From contig JAHLKV010000002.1 of assembly GCA_020444475.1 (NCBI GenBank), forward strand, positions 124,001-188,000: a stretch of DNA of 64,000 nt. Reading direction: 5' to 3'. Source of the stretch: a bacterium. Lineage in GTDB: Bacteria > Zixibacteria > MSB-5A5 > GN15 > FEB-12. Below are positions 1-7,648 of the stretch, in pieces (position 1 is the stretch's first letter; each line of letters starts with the position of its first letter). A program made the translations under genes and the position numbers. Below the pieces are notes generated by a model. It ran no database searches. It was not told where the DNA came from and was given only the letters and a program-made list of their open reading frames with translations.

Positions 1-452
<452 letters not shown>

Positions 453-517
453 CTCAACCAAAACGCTCTCCGGAATAACCGGGACGGTTCAGTTTCTCGG
501 CCCGCTTCAGATTCCCC

Positions 518-649
518 TCAAGGAGTACTCTTGGGTTGTCCGTCCTGCTTAGCGTGCTTCTCTTGCTTGTCTCGCTTTTTCTGAGCTTCTTTGCTTCTCT
601 TCTGCCTCTTGCCCTTATCCTTGTCCTTCTTTCCGCCTTTGTCACCCAC
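518..649 (-). CDS. Small lysine-rich hydrophilic protein (43 aa)
   Basis: This 43-codon gene starts at a GTG at 649 preceded by a strong purine-rich AAAGGAAAGGAAAC ribosome site and stops at 518-520. The product starts (M)GDKGGKKDKDKGKRQKRS and is almost entirely Lys, Arg, Glu, Asp and Gln, with no hydrophobic segment. Very short proteins opening with MGDK and rich in lysine are common hypothetical proteins in many bacteria. Their function is unknown; nucleic-acid association is only a guess from charge. The overlapping 63-codon minus frame at 454-645 is less convincing because it has no ribosome site and continues into the IS edge. Confidence 0.6.
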   Translation of the reverse strand: MGDKGGKKDKDKGKRQKRSKEAQKKRDKQEKHAKQDGQPKSTP

Positions 650-799
650 TGCTGGTTTCCTTTCCTTTAGATATGCGCAGTTTCACGATCACCGTGAATC
701 TGCCGCCGCGAGAACATAGAACTCTCTCAACAGTCCTTTCTCATACCACATCTCTCGCGGGGACCAACTTATTGAGTCCTCACGATCAGTCAGATCATC

Positions 800-1690
800 C
801 TACTGCGTGTCCAAGATTATCGGCAAACCATCTTTCCCCGCGCCGATAACAATCACCTTTGCGTTCGGCGAAGTCGCAAGCTTCTCTGTGGCCTCAATTC
901 CCTTCCAACGTAGTAACTGTTCGCTAATGCCCGCGGCCACAATTGTCTGGAAGTCAGCGATGCCTTTTGCCTCTATTCGTTTTCGGTCAGCTTCCTGTTT
1001 TTCCTTTGTCAGAATGAATTCCATTCTCTGACTCTCCTGGTCAGCTTTCTGCTTTTGTTCAATCGCTTCGGTGAGCTGAACCGGCAGCGCGACATTGCGT
1101 AACGGCGTAGTTTCAATAATCACTCCACGCGGTGCTACTATTTTGGCGAGATCTTCCTTAATTGCCAGACCGAGCTGATCCCGTTGTGTCGAATAGAGTG
1201 CACCTGCTTGGAAGCTGGCCGTGACGGCACGGCTGATAGAGCGGAATTGAGGAATAAGAATGATGCTTTCGTAGTCGCCACCGGCCACGGTTTTGTAGAC
1301 GCGGGCAGCAGAGTCAGGGTCGAGTCTGTAAAGTGCGCTTATCTCCAATCCGATGGTGAGGCCCTCGCTGGAGAGCACTTCCATTGTTTCTTTATGTTCT
1401 TTGGTCTGAATGGAGAATTTAATGACGCGCGCAAGCGGATTAACCAAATTTATACCAGACGGAAGTGTCCTCTCAGACACAACGCCAAAGAAGTCAATCA
1501 CGCCAACATGTCCTGCCGGAACCTGCGTGAAAAACTGAGTCAGCGCAACAATTCCGAATAGTACCAAGGTGACGAGGCTACCGGCTCCAACAGACCGTAA
1601 GGCTGCATTGCCGTGCTTTACCTTACGCGCAGCGCTGACCCACACAAAGAAGGCGGCAGTACAAAGGAGTATTGCTAGTATGAATATCAT
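800..1690 (-). CDS. SPFH/prohibitin-family membrane protein
   Basis: A 296-residue prohibitin-like protein. Residues about 1-20 and 32-52 are hydrophobic helices, so it is a membrane-anchored scaffold. The SPFH domain follows directly, starting around VPAGHVGVIDFFG (residue 58) with the characteristic SGINLVNPLARV segment and the RGVIIETTPLRNVALP strand near residue 190. A charged helical stretch rich in Glu, Lys and Gln (about 205-250) ends in the alanine- and isoleucine-rich tail where SPFH proteins oligomerise. Such proteins organise membrane microdomains and often bind membrane proteases. No FtsH or NfeD partner is adjacent here, so the specific role is open. The gene stands alone and starts at ATG 1690. 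Confidence 0.9.
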   Translation of the reverse strand: MIFILAILLCTAAFFVWVSAARKVKHGNAALRSVGAGSLVTLVLFGIVALTQFFTQVPAGHVGVIDFFGVVSERTLPSGINLVNPLARVIKFSIQTKEHKETMEVLSSEGLTIGLEISALYRLDPDSAARVYKTVAGGDYESIILIPQFRSISRAVTASFQAGALYSTQRDQLGLAIKEDLAKIVAPRGVIIETTPLRNVALPVQLTEAIEQKQKADQESQRMEFILTKEKQEADRKRIEAKGIADFQTIVAAGISEQLLRWKGIEATEKLATSPNAKVIVIGAGKDGLPIILDTQ

Positions 1691-1794
1691 TGGTTATTGT
1701 CTCCGGTATCTTATGAAAGCCTAATCGCTATATATGGAGTCGGATGTCCGAGCCATTACTCTATCCAAAGGGTCTTTGTAACCAAAGCACCGAA

Positions 1795-2010
1795 TCACTT
1801 AACCAACGACACGAAAGTAGCGCGCCCTTCAGACCGGTACTCAATCTTTCCCTCGCGCGCCAGCCAACCGAGTGCCTGGTAGGCCATGGCGTCACTCTCT
1901 TCCAGCATCTTGGGCAACTTCGAAATGGCCACTTCGCCGTTCTTCTTCAGAACTTGCCAGATGTCTCCGGCCAACACTCCAATGTCTTTGTTAGTCAGAT
2001 GTCTCTCCAT
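1795..2010 (-). CDS. Winged helix-turn-helix protein, DUF2582-like
   Basis: A 71-residue protein made almost wholly of one winged helix. The first helices (residues 8-25, IGVLAGDIWQVLKKNG) are followed by the turn ISKLPKMLEES, the recognition helix MAYQALGWLAREGK and the wing IEYRSEGRATFVSL. This matches the small DUF2582 winged-helix family of unknown function. It has no effector domain, so if it binds DNA it would do so as a dimer or with a partner. It lies between the SPFH gene and the ATP-cone gene on the same strand but with gaps of over 100 bp, so co-transcription is not shown. Confidence 0.75.
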   Translation of the reverse strand: MERHLTNKDIGVLAGDIWQVLKKNGEVAISKLPKMLEESDAMAYQALGWLAREGKIEYRSEGRATFVSLVK

Positions 2011-2016
2011 TCTACT

Positions 2017-2162
2017 CTATCGATACGAGCCGTCCTGATGCATTTTGGCTACATAACGTAGTCCCATATGCCGTGCCAGGTCTGTCAGTACTCGGTGCGG
2101 AATCGAGTCAGCCTGAAGGGCCTTCCAGTTCCCTCCAGGCCTGTCGATCCAACTAGACCTTA
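2017..2162 (-). other. Possible remnant or unusually initiated small ORF between ATP-cone and winged-helix genes
   Basis: The 149-bp gap between the two minus-strand genes contains an open frame ending at the stop at 2017-2019 whose translation looks protein-like (ending LARHMGLRYVAKMHQDGSYR). No ATG, GTG or TTG with a ribosome site opens this frame; it runs back into the 3' end of the ATP-cone gene in another frame. It may be the tail of a gene broken by rearrangement, or chance. No family is recognised. Confidence 0.25.
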
Positions 2163-2405
2163 CTTCTTGGCAGGGGCCGGCTTCTTGTAAGATTCGTAGG
2201 CCTTGGACACCTTACCGTCGTGGTCGCCGAGCTTCGCGACTACCTGTTTCCGCACGTCCGCGGTTTTCATACCTTCTTTGTGCTTGACACCTTCGGAGAT
2301 GCTCCGTGCCGTTTTCTCGTCAGCACCCGCACTCCGCATCGATTTTTCGATCTTCTTGCTCGAGAACTCTTCCTGCTCGTCTGAACGTTTCTTGATGTTC
2401 ATCAT
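2160..2405 (-). CDS. Stand-alone ATP-cone-like mini-protein
   Basis: An 81-residue protein that resembles an ATP-cone and nothing else: a basic N-terminus IKKRSDEQEEFSSKKIEKSM, then helix-turn-helix segments with GADEKTA, the GMKTADVRKQV segment and a C-terminal AYESYKK. ATP-cones normally sit as regulatory domains at the N-terminus of ribonucleotide reductases or in NrdR. Here no enzyme is attached. ATG at 2405 follows AAGGAG at good spacing. A paralogue lies at 6635-6877 and shares the KRS-EEF, KI-SMR-AG and GM-TA-VR pattern. The domain call rests on pattern similarity; nucleotide binding is inferred from the family and not shown. Confidence 0.65.
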   Translation of the reverse strand: MMNIKKRSDEQEEFSSKKIEKSMRSAGADEKTARSISEGVKHKEGMKTADVRKQVVAKLGDHDGKVSKAYESYKKPAPAKK

Positions 2406-2703
2406 GGTACATACTCCTTGTATGAGGTTATTGAGTGATTCCGCATTCCTTCTGACATGCGCCGATGGCTGATCAATTGCTGATCGTTTGTGGCGCTACG
2501 CGATGGGGAGCCACCTGCAGGCCGTGCGACTCGACTTCCGCGTGTCCCACGGCAGTGTGGTTTGTCACACTTGAAGATACGGCTTTCCCGGTATTGATGT
2601 AAATCGGTCGAAGGATTGGTTTTGGATCTAGCTCTTGCGATGGATGGAACGACAGTTCAAGTCATTCGGAGCACTCGAATGTGAGATGCAAGGGAGTGTA
2701 GAT

Positions 2704-2949
2704 TCAGACAGTCACCTGGCTTTCCATGACGGTCAGCGGATTACCTCTCAGCATCGTGCCGTGCAATTGCGCGATCGCACGCGACGCCTGTGTTGCGAAC
2801 GGCATGACTACGAAGCAGAAGCCGTAGGCGTCATCGTTGCGCGGCCGGTTGTCCAAACTCACACCGTCAACTTTTCCGTACATCTCGAATGCCTTGCGAA
2901 GCTGCGACGCCGTAGTGTTGGGCGACAGATTACCAACGTATATGTTCAC
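2704..2949 (-). CDS. Single-RRM RNA-binding protein
   Basis: An 81-residue protein consisting of one RNA recognition motif. RNP2 is IYVGNL (residues 3-8) and RNP1 is YGFCFVVM (about 43-50), in the order beta-alpha-beta-beta-alpha-beta expected for the fold. These short RRM proteins of cyanobacteria, planctomycetes and FCB bacteria are thought to bind RNA and are often cold- or stress-induced. The second aromatic of RNP1 (usually GFGFV) is kept as Phe. A second, diverged RRM gene follows at 3235-3468 on the same strand. Confidence 0.9.
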   Translation of the reverse strand: MNIYVGNLSPNTTASQLRKAFEMYGKVDGVSLDNRPRNDDAYGFCFVVMPFATQASRAIAQLHGTMLRGNPLTVMESQVTV

Positions 2950-3003
2950 ATCATCCTCAGCTGTTACTTTTGGTTCTGATCATTGTGATGTCGGCGATTT
3001 CTG

Positions 3004-3114
3004 CTACTTCGAGTAGTCTGTCTTCACTCGCACCGCCTGTCGGTAGTGTTCCGCTAAGGCACCGGCCAGGAAGCCCGGGATGAGTCCGAAAATAATCCAC
3101 GCTACTGTTGACAT
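3004..3114 (-). CDS. Short GlsB/YeaQ-like membrane peptide (36 aa)
   Basis: A short gene starting at ATG 3114 with AAAAGGA about 8 bases upstream and ending at 3004. The product starts MSTVAWIIFGLIPGFLAGAL, which closely resembles the first transmembrane helix of GlsB/YeaQ/YmgE (transglycosylase-associated) proteins, but it stops after one helix and a charged tail, whereas family members have about 80 residues and three helices. It is either a truncated derivative or an independent one-helix peptide. It sits between the two RRM genes in the same direction. Confidence 0.6.
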   Translation of the reverse strand: MSTVAWIIFGLIPGFLAGALAEHYRQAVRVKTDYSK

Positions 3115-3234
3115 GATTCGATTCCTTTTCGATGAACGCCAGGCGTGCTGGCGCTGAGTTTCAAGAGAGACGCGGTATCACTCCAGCCTTCCGCAATGGC
3201 CGGGATGACGCTGTTCTCCCCCTGCCTTGATCCC

Positions 3235-3468
3235 CTAGCCTTCCTGAATCTTCAGGAGACTTCCACCAAGATCCTGGCCCTGCAGGGCGGCGATAGCTGC
3301 CAGAGCCTGCTCCTGGGACGGCATCTCCACAAAGCCCGACGCTCTGGACTCGCCCTGGACTGTGTACGTACTGATGGAGACATCGGTAACCTTACCGTGT
3401 TTCTCAAAGCACGCGATGAGATCTGAGCGCGAGGTTTGAGACGACAGGTTCCGGACATAGATATTCAT
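3235..3468 (-). CDS. Single-RRM RNA-binding protein (second copy)
   Basis: A 77-residue RRM protein. RNP2 is IYVRNL and RNP1 is the variant ASGFVEMP near residue 47. The start chosen is ATG 3468 because it aligns with the MNIYVGNL start of the neighbour RRM and has GAGAG just upstream; the frame stays open up to 3573 but the extra 35 residues are not RRM-like. Compared with the RRM at 2704-2949 it has a longer beta2-beta3 loop. Same probable role in RNA binding. Confidence 0.85.
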   Translation of the reverse strand: MNIYVRNLSSQTSRSDLIACFEKHGKVTDVSISTYTVQGESRASGFVEMPSQEQALAAIAALQGQDLGGSLLKIQEG

Positions 3469-3840
3469 ACGACTCTCGTTTCTGCGATTTTTCTCAGGTA
3501 ATGAGCCGGAGATGGTCTCAGGGACTTTCTCGGTGCACGATGGCACTGGTGTCGCCAGATGAGCGTTTGGCAAGGATTGATGGGCTAGAGCAAGGCTTGG
3601 AAAACAGCCAATTTGGAGACGCTTGGTCTATATATGTATACGTCTGAAAGGCGGAATCAGCCGAGTTTATTTTCACCGGCGATTGAAACGAGGCCTTGGG
3701 CAGGTTGTTGAGTGTCGCGGAATAGCCTGTGGCACTGCGAGTTCCATCCCAAACACCGGTCAGATTATTCTTGACGGACTTCCCCCCCAATATTATTCTG
3801 AGGCGAGGAAATCGCCGATTTGGTTTCAAGGGGATCACAC

Positions 3841-4521
3841 ATGTCGAAAATCCGCGTGCTCCTGATAGAAGATAACCGCCTCCTGCGCGAGGGGATAACC
3901 GCCATGCTCAATGAGCAGCCGGATATAAGGGCGGTATCAAGTTCGGGCAATGGCGATGCCGTGGAGAAGGCAAAGAAACTCAAGCCCCAGGTTGTTCTGC
4001 TAGATCTGGGTCTCAGGAGCCAGAGCAGCCTGCGGGTAGCCGAGCTTATCAAGACGGAGTTCCCGCAGGCCCAGATTGTCGTGATGGATCTGATTCCATC
4101 GCAGGCCGAAGTCGCCGAGTTTGTTCAGGCGGGTGTTGCCGGATTCATCCTCAAGGATGCGACCATCGATGACTTCCTGCGTACCATCCGATCGGTCGCT
4201 GAGGGCGAGAAGGTCCTGCCTCCGTCTCTGGCCCATTCTCTCTTTTCACATGTTGTTGAATACGCCGTTCAGAACGGAAAGGCCGCCCGACTAATGAAGT
4301 CGGTCCGCCTTACCAGGCGTGAACACGAGGTTGTCGACTTGATAGCGAGAGGCATGAGCAATAAGGAGATAGCCAACGAACTGCATATCGCCGTACACAC
4401 TGTCAAGAGTCATGTCCACAACACTCTCGAAAAACTCGCCCTTCACACTCGCCTGGAACTGGCCAGCTTCGCCCTCACCGAAGGCATGGTGAGGAAATCA
4501 TCTGACCGGGACTCCAAGTGA
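3841..4521 (+). CDS. NarL/FixJ-type response regulator
   Basis: A 226-residue response regulator. The receiver has the acidic pair E10-D11, the phospho-acceptor Asp55 in VVLLDLGL and Lys105 in GFILKDA. A LuxR-type helix-turn-helix occupies about residues 156-200 (LTRREHEVVDLIARGMSNKE, then TVKSHVHNTLEKL). ATG 3841 is preferred over the GTG at 3820 because AAGGGGAT sits just before it. The usual Ser/Thr on beta-4 is replaced (VVMDLIP), and the DxxMP after Asp55 is also altered, so phosphorylation may be weak. No histidine kinase is adjacent, so it is an orphan in this window. Confidence 0.9.
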   Translation: MSKIRVLLIEDNRLLREGITAMLNEQPDIRAVSSSGNGDAVEKAKKLKPQVVLLDLGLRSQSSLRVAELIKTEFPQAQIVVMDLIPSQAEVAEFVQAGVAGFILKDATIDDFLRTIRSVAEGEKVLPPSLAHSLFSHVVEYAVQNGKAARLMKSVRLTRREHEVVDLIARGMSNKEIANELHIAVHTVKSHVHNTLEKLALHTRLELASFALTEGMVRKSSDRDSK

Positions 4522-4551
4522 GAGTGATCTTTTGTAGGTCCTAAGATCTAG

Positions 4552-4578
4552 TCCCCTTTTCAATCTTCCGGCCGATTG
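4552..4578 (+). repeat. Shared 27-bp leader element, copy 1 (TCCCCTTTTCAATC + GATTG stem)
   Basis: The sequence TCCCCTTTTCAATC followed 8 bases later by GATTG can form a CAATC/GATTG stem-loop. An element of the same length and order occurs at 6351-6377. Copy 1 lies about 90 bp before the secreted coiled-coil gene; copy 2 lies about 260 bp before the second ATP-cone gene. Both are on the plus strand upstream of plus-strand genes. Function is unknown; a promoter or leader-RNA element is possible. Confidence 0.4.
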
Positions 4579-4668
4579 TCAGGCCAACAGAATCAGCTAT
4601 CTTTATTCTGACATTTCTTCACAAGCTCCAAACAAGCTGTCCAATGAAGGCGGCAGGAGATTTTGCCT

Positions 4669-5370
4669 ATGAGATTGAAGCATACGATGTTCGCGACCAT
4701 CGGTTCGGTCATTTTGTTACTGGCGACTGTTCTCACGACCACTGCCACATACGCACAGGAGACCTGGCGTTCGTTCCCGGCCGATCCGCATATGGTCGTA
4801 GTGCCAGTGCGCAGTGCCCAGGAGATCGCCACTGATCTAGCCAACGCTACCGCTACCCGCCAGGTGGCGATTCTTCACAATATGCAGGCCGCCGAACGCC
4901 TCAGGCAGATTGCCAGTGCCATCGCCAGCCGGGAGTCATTCATCGACGATATCAACAACCGCAAGGATGACGCGAATGATGACAATCGCGAATCCATGGA
5001 GGCATCGCTGAAGATCGAAGCAGAGGCCAACAAGCGGGCAATCGACCTTCTGAAGCGGCTCAAGGATCTTCGAGAAGCGGAAGTAGACGTCGCCGTTTCG
5101 GAAGAGAAGCATGCCGACATGAAAATCCTGGTACTCCAGCGCGAAAGCGACCTGCAGCAGAAGCGATCTGAGTATAACTGGCCGTCAATTGCCAGTACGG
5201 GCAATCTGGCCAGGAATACCGCCAGTCAGGTTCTCAAGGAACTGGAAGTAGATCTTCTGAACCTGCAGAAGGATCTGGCGAGCGCAACTCAAAACGTCGC
5301 TTCCAAAGAGAAGAAGGTAGTTGAAGAGCGCATGAAACTGCACGAGGCCCAGACAGATATCGGCCTGTAA
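4669..5370 (+). CDS. Secreted coiled-coil protein of unknown function
   Basis: A 233-residue protein with an N-terminal signal peptide (MRLKHTMFATIGSVILLLA, cleavage probable after ATYAQ near residue 33), then an almost uninterrupted alpha-helical, heptad-like region rich in Glu, Lys, Ala and Leu (about 45-230). It is therefore probably a periplasmic elongated coiled coil. ATG 4669 has AGGAGA at 4655-4660; the TTG two codons upstream is less likely. No enzymatic motif is seen. It precedes a LapA-like membrane gene and an intracellular coiled-coil stress-type gene on the same strand, suggesting an envelope-stress setting. Confidence 0.8.
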   Translation: MRLKHTMFATIGSVILLLATVLTTTATYAQETWRSFPADPHMVVVPVRSAQEIATDLANATATRQVAILHNMQAAERLRQIASAIASRESFIDDINNRKDDANDDNRESMEASLKIEAEANKRAIDLLKRLKDLREAEVDVAVSEEKHADMKILVLQRESDLQQKRSEYNWPSIASTGNLARNTASQVLKELEVDLLNLQKDLASATQNVASKEKKVVEERMKLHEAQTDIGL

Positions 5371-5487
5371 CTCAGGTGACGTGGCCGCCACCGCTGGATC
5401 GCCGCCGAGACACATGACGTCGCACCGACATCGGACGGCAAGACATGTTTCCGGTCCCGCGGTCGGTTCACTGTATCGGAGATTGAA

Positions 5488-5901
5488 ATGAGAATTCGCA
5501 CACTATTGATAGTGATTACCTTGAGCGCGATCGCCGCATTTGTTTGGCTCAACTGGAGCGCAATCACCTTAACGACAACTCTTTCACTGGGAGTTGCCAC
5601 TATTCAGGCGCCGCTCGGGTTCCTCTTGCTGTCACTGCTGGTCCTGTTTACGGTGTTGTTCTTTGCGTTTGTAATCTATTCGAAGACATCTGGATTTTTC
5701 AAGGAACGTCATCACTCACGAGAGATGCAGGCCACACAAGAGCTTGCGGACAGCGCCGAAACCTCGCGGTTTACCGAACTGCGCGAGTTACTGGGCGTGG
5801 AACTGAAGAAGCAGGCCGAGCTCTATGGAGAATCGACTGCGAAGGTGCTGGCAAGGCTGGAGAAGCTTGACAGTGATTTCCGATCTGCAATCAAGGCATA
5901 A
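5488..5901 (+). CDS. LapA-like two-helix membrane protein
   Basis: A 137-residue protein with two transmembrane helices (about residues 5-24 and 41-66) joined by a short periplasmic loop, then a cytoplasmic charged helix (about 70-137) with coiled-coil character. This layout is that of the LapA/DUF1049 family, whose E. coli member LapA works with LapB and FtsH in controlling lipopolysaccharide synthesis. The LapA motif is only partly visible, so the assignment rests mostly on topology and length. It lies 117 bp after the secreted coiled-coil gene. Confidence 0.6.
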   Translation: MRIRTLLIVITLSAIAAFVWLNWSAITLTTTLSLGVATIQAPLGFLLLSLLVLFTVLFFAFVIYSKTSGFFKERHHSREMQATQELADSAETSRFTELRELLGVELKKQAELYGESTAKVLARLEKLDSDFRSAIKA

Positions 5902-5960
5902 CCGGACTCGCATGAACATATGTAAACATGAGTCATTGAGAACAAAAGGAGACAACCATT

Positions 5961-6248
5961 ATGAGCAGGAAAACGGAGTACGAAGAGAAACTGCAGGCAC
6001 AATTCGATGAATTCAGTGCCGAAATCGAGAGGCTTAAGGCAAGAGCCGACAAGGCCGAAGCGGACGCAGAACCGTGGCATCAAAAACAGATCGAAGTACT
6101 GCAGGAAAAACACAAGGTCGCCAAAGAAAAGCTGCATGAGCTCAGAGAGTCCGGCGACGACGCCTGGGAAGACATGAGGGATGGTATTTCCTCGGCGTGG
6201 GATTCAGTCAGCACAGCCTTGAAATCGGCCGCCAAGAGGTTCGAATAG
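5961..6248 (+). CDS. sll1863-like coiled-coil stress protein
   Basis: A 95-residue soluble, highly charged helical protein. Residues 5-70 form a long coiled coil (EEKLQAQFDEFSAEIERLKA and onward); the C-terminus contains DAWEDMRDGISSAWDSVSTA, the signature end of the sll1863 family of stress-associated proteins. ATG 5961 is preceded by AAAGGAGAC. It is separated from the LapA-like gene by 59 bp and may be co-transcribed. The family is linked to stress in cyanobacteria, but no biochemical function is known. Confidence 0.75.
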   Translation: MSRKTEYEEKLQAQFDEFSAEIERLKARADKAEADAEPWHQKQIEVLQEKHKVAKEKLHELRESGDDAWEDMRDGISSAWDSVSTALKSAAKRFE

Positions 6249-6634
6249 TCTCCGCGCCTCAGGGCGTGCGTTCGAGTCTGGGCGCAGTGAGCACATCGTG
6301 GGACCGGCATCTCAAGGAGCTGGCGGTCACGTCTCAATCATAGGGACTAATCCCCTTTTCAATCCTACGGGCGATTGGGAGTACAACTCCCTTTGGTACA
6401 TTGAATTGGTAAGAAGTCACCGGTAGTTGTGACGCGGCTCGATATCGCGCAGTCACCCTGGCCGGTCCGCGCCATCCTGCACAGACACCCGATTCATCAC
6501 GTCGCGCTCGCGCAACGGCGGGTCTTTCAAGACGAAGAACAGACCGGCAACTTACGGGCAGGGGTTCCACCAGCCGCGCTGTATGCAATCGAGAATCCGG
6601 GGACGTGACGTAACTGTAAAGGAGAGTGTCTATC
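6249..6634 (+). other. 386-bp intergenic leader region without a gene
   Basis: No convincing coding frame is present on either strand. The only recognisable structure is the second copy of the TCCCCTTTTCAATC...GATTG element at 6351-6377. The strong ribosome site AAAGGAGAG at 6618-6626 belongs to the ATP-cone gene that follows. Confidence 0.6.
6351..6377 (+). repeat. Shared 27-bp leader element, copy 2
   Basis: TCCCCTTTTCAATC then an 8-base loop and GATTG, matching the element at 4552-4578 in length and order with changes mainly in the loop (CTACGGGC here, TTCCGGCC there). Conservation of both the CCCCTTTT run and the stem argues for a shared regulatory role rather than chance. Confidence 0.4.
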
Positions 6635-6877
6635 ATGAACACCATTACCAAGCGGTCAGGCAAGGAGGAGAGTTTTCAGAGAGCCAAGATTCTCAACTCC
6701 ATGAGAAATGCCGGCATTGGCCGCGAAACCGCCGAGACGGTGGCAAACGGTATCGATTACCACCCGGGAATGGACACCGCGGAAGTACGGAATCGAGTCA
6801 TTGGCGGGATCAAAAATCGAGAACCACAAGCCGCGAAGCAATACGAATCGCATCCCAGAAAGTCGCACACCGGCTGA
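6635..6877 (+). CDS. Stand-alone ATP-cone-like mini-protein (paralogue)
   Basis: An 80-residue paralogue of the protein at 2160-2405: TKRSGKEESFQRAKILNSMR at the N-terminus, then AGIGRETAETVANGI, the GMDTAEVRNRV segment and YESHPRK at the end. ATG 6635 is chosen because GGAGAG at 6621-6626 is spaced correctly for it. The stop is 19 bp before the sigma-factor gene, so both are probably on one transcript. Having two free ATP-cone-like modules within 5 kb, one next to a sigma factor, makes a sensor or adaptor role attractive, but this is inference. Confidence 0.65.
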   Translation: MNTITKRSGKEESFQRAKILNSMRNAGIGRETAETVANGIDYHPGMDTAEVRNRVIGGIKNREPQAAKQYESHPRKSHTG

Positions 6878-6896
6878 TGTGGTGGTTTCTGCAGCG

Positions 6897-7646
6897 ATGA
6901 ATATAAGTGACGTGAAGACCGACCGAAGAGCACGGTTTGAAGACAACATGCTTCCTCACCTGGAGGCGCTGCGAAAGACTGCCCTTTGGCTTACGATGCG
7001 AGGCAGTCTTGCCGAAGACCTCGTACTGAAGACCATGAGGCAAGCCTATCGGCAGACGGATGAGTATCGCGACCATTTCAGCGTGAAAGTGCGGTTATTC
7101 AGGATACTTGCAAGAGAGTTCTTTCGGTTCGGAAGGCAAGGCCAACGGCGGGACCGATCCATGCCGTATCGCTCGGTACCGACGCGGTCGACCGACTGTC
7201 CCGACGGATGGAACCCGCACATCACGATGTCGTCGCTCGAGCATTCTCAACTGCGGACTCTGGTCGAAGTCCCGGGTATGTTCGTCAAGGGTTCGATAGC
7301 GCACTTGAATCCGTACTCGCGCCTGATGCTCGTGCTGCTGTATTGCGAGCAGTTTACGTACGAAGATATCGGTTACATCACTGATCTTCCAGGAACGTCA
7401 GTGAGGGCGATTCTCACACGACTTCGCATACGGATTCCCCGGTACATTCTCGAGTTCGCCCGCAATGTGAACAGAATTGATCATCCCCAGCCGGTAGGCA
7501 GGACGAACGTCGGCGAAGTCGATCGTGGACGGCGAACGGTGTATATCGAGTTTCCGTTCCCGGCTTCGCGCGTAGTTAGCGCCGATGCCGCTGCCGAGCG
7601 TTGGGAGAACGAGGGCGGGGCCCTCGTCGGTCGGAACGGAGGATGA
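6897..7646 (+). CDS. ECF-like RNA polymerase sigma factor
   Basis: A 249-residue sigma-70 family protein of group IV type. Region 2 is the N-terminal helical part (LEALRKTALWLTMRGS, then LAEDLVLKTMRQAYRQ, about residues 17-52). Region 4 with its helix-turn-helix is near 150-190 (LMLVLLYCEQFTYEDIGYIT followed by SVRAILTRLRIRI). The -10-binding region 2.3/2.4 is shorter than usual and a tail of about 55 residues follows region 4. ATG 6897 is the first start after the ATP-cone gene. The stop codon overlaps the next gene's first possible ATG by ATGA, so it is coupled to the radical-SAM gene. No anti-sigma factor is visible. Confidence 0.75.
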   Translation: MNISDVKTDRRARFEDNMLPHLEALRKTALWLTMRGSLAEDLVLKTMRQAYRQTDEYRDHFSVKVRLFRILAREFFRFGRQGQRRDRSMPYRSVPTRSTDCPDGWNPHITMSSLEHSQLRTLVEVPGMFVKGSIAHLNPYSRLMLVLLYCEQFTYEDIGYITDLPGTSVRAILTRLRIRIPRYILEFARNVNRIDHPQPVGRTNVGEVDRGRRTVYIEFPFPASRVVSADAAAERWENEGGALVGRNGG

Positions 7647-7648
7647 CG

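Noticed and set aside
454..645. 63-codon minus-strand ORF next to the IS3 end
   Set aside because: It overlaps the better-supported 43-codon gene at 518-649 in another frame, has no ribosome site and runs into the IS border.
3540..3560. Sigma-54 promoter (TGGCAC-like) upstream of the response regulator
   Set aside because: The -12 GC element does not fit and the distance to the start is about 280 bp.
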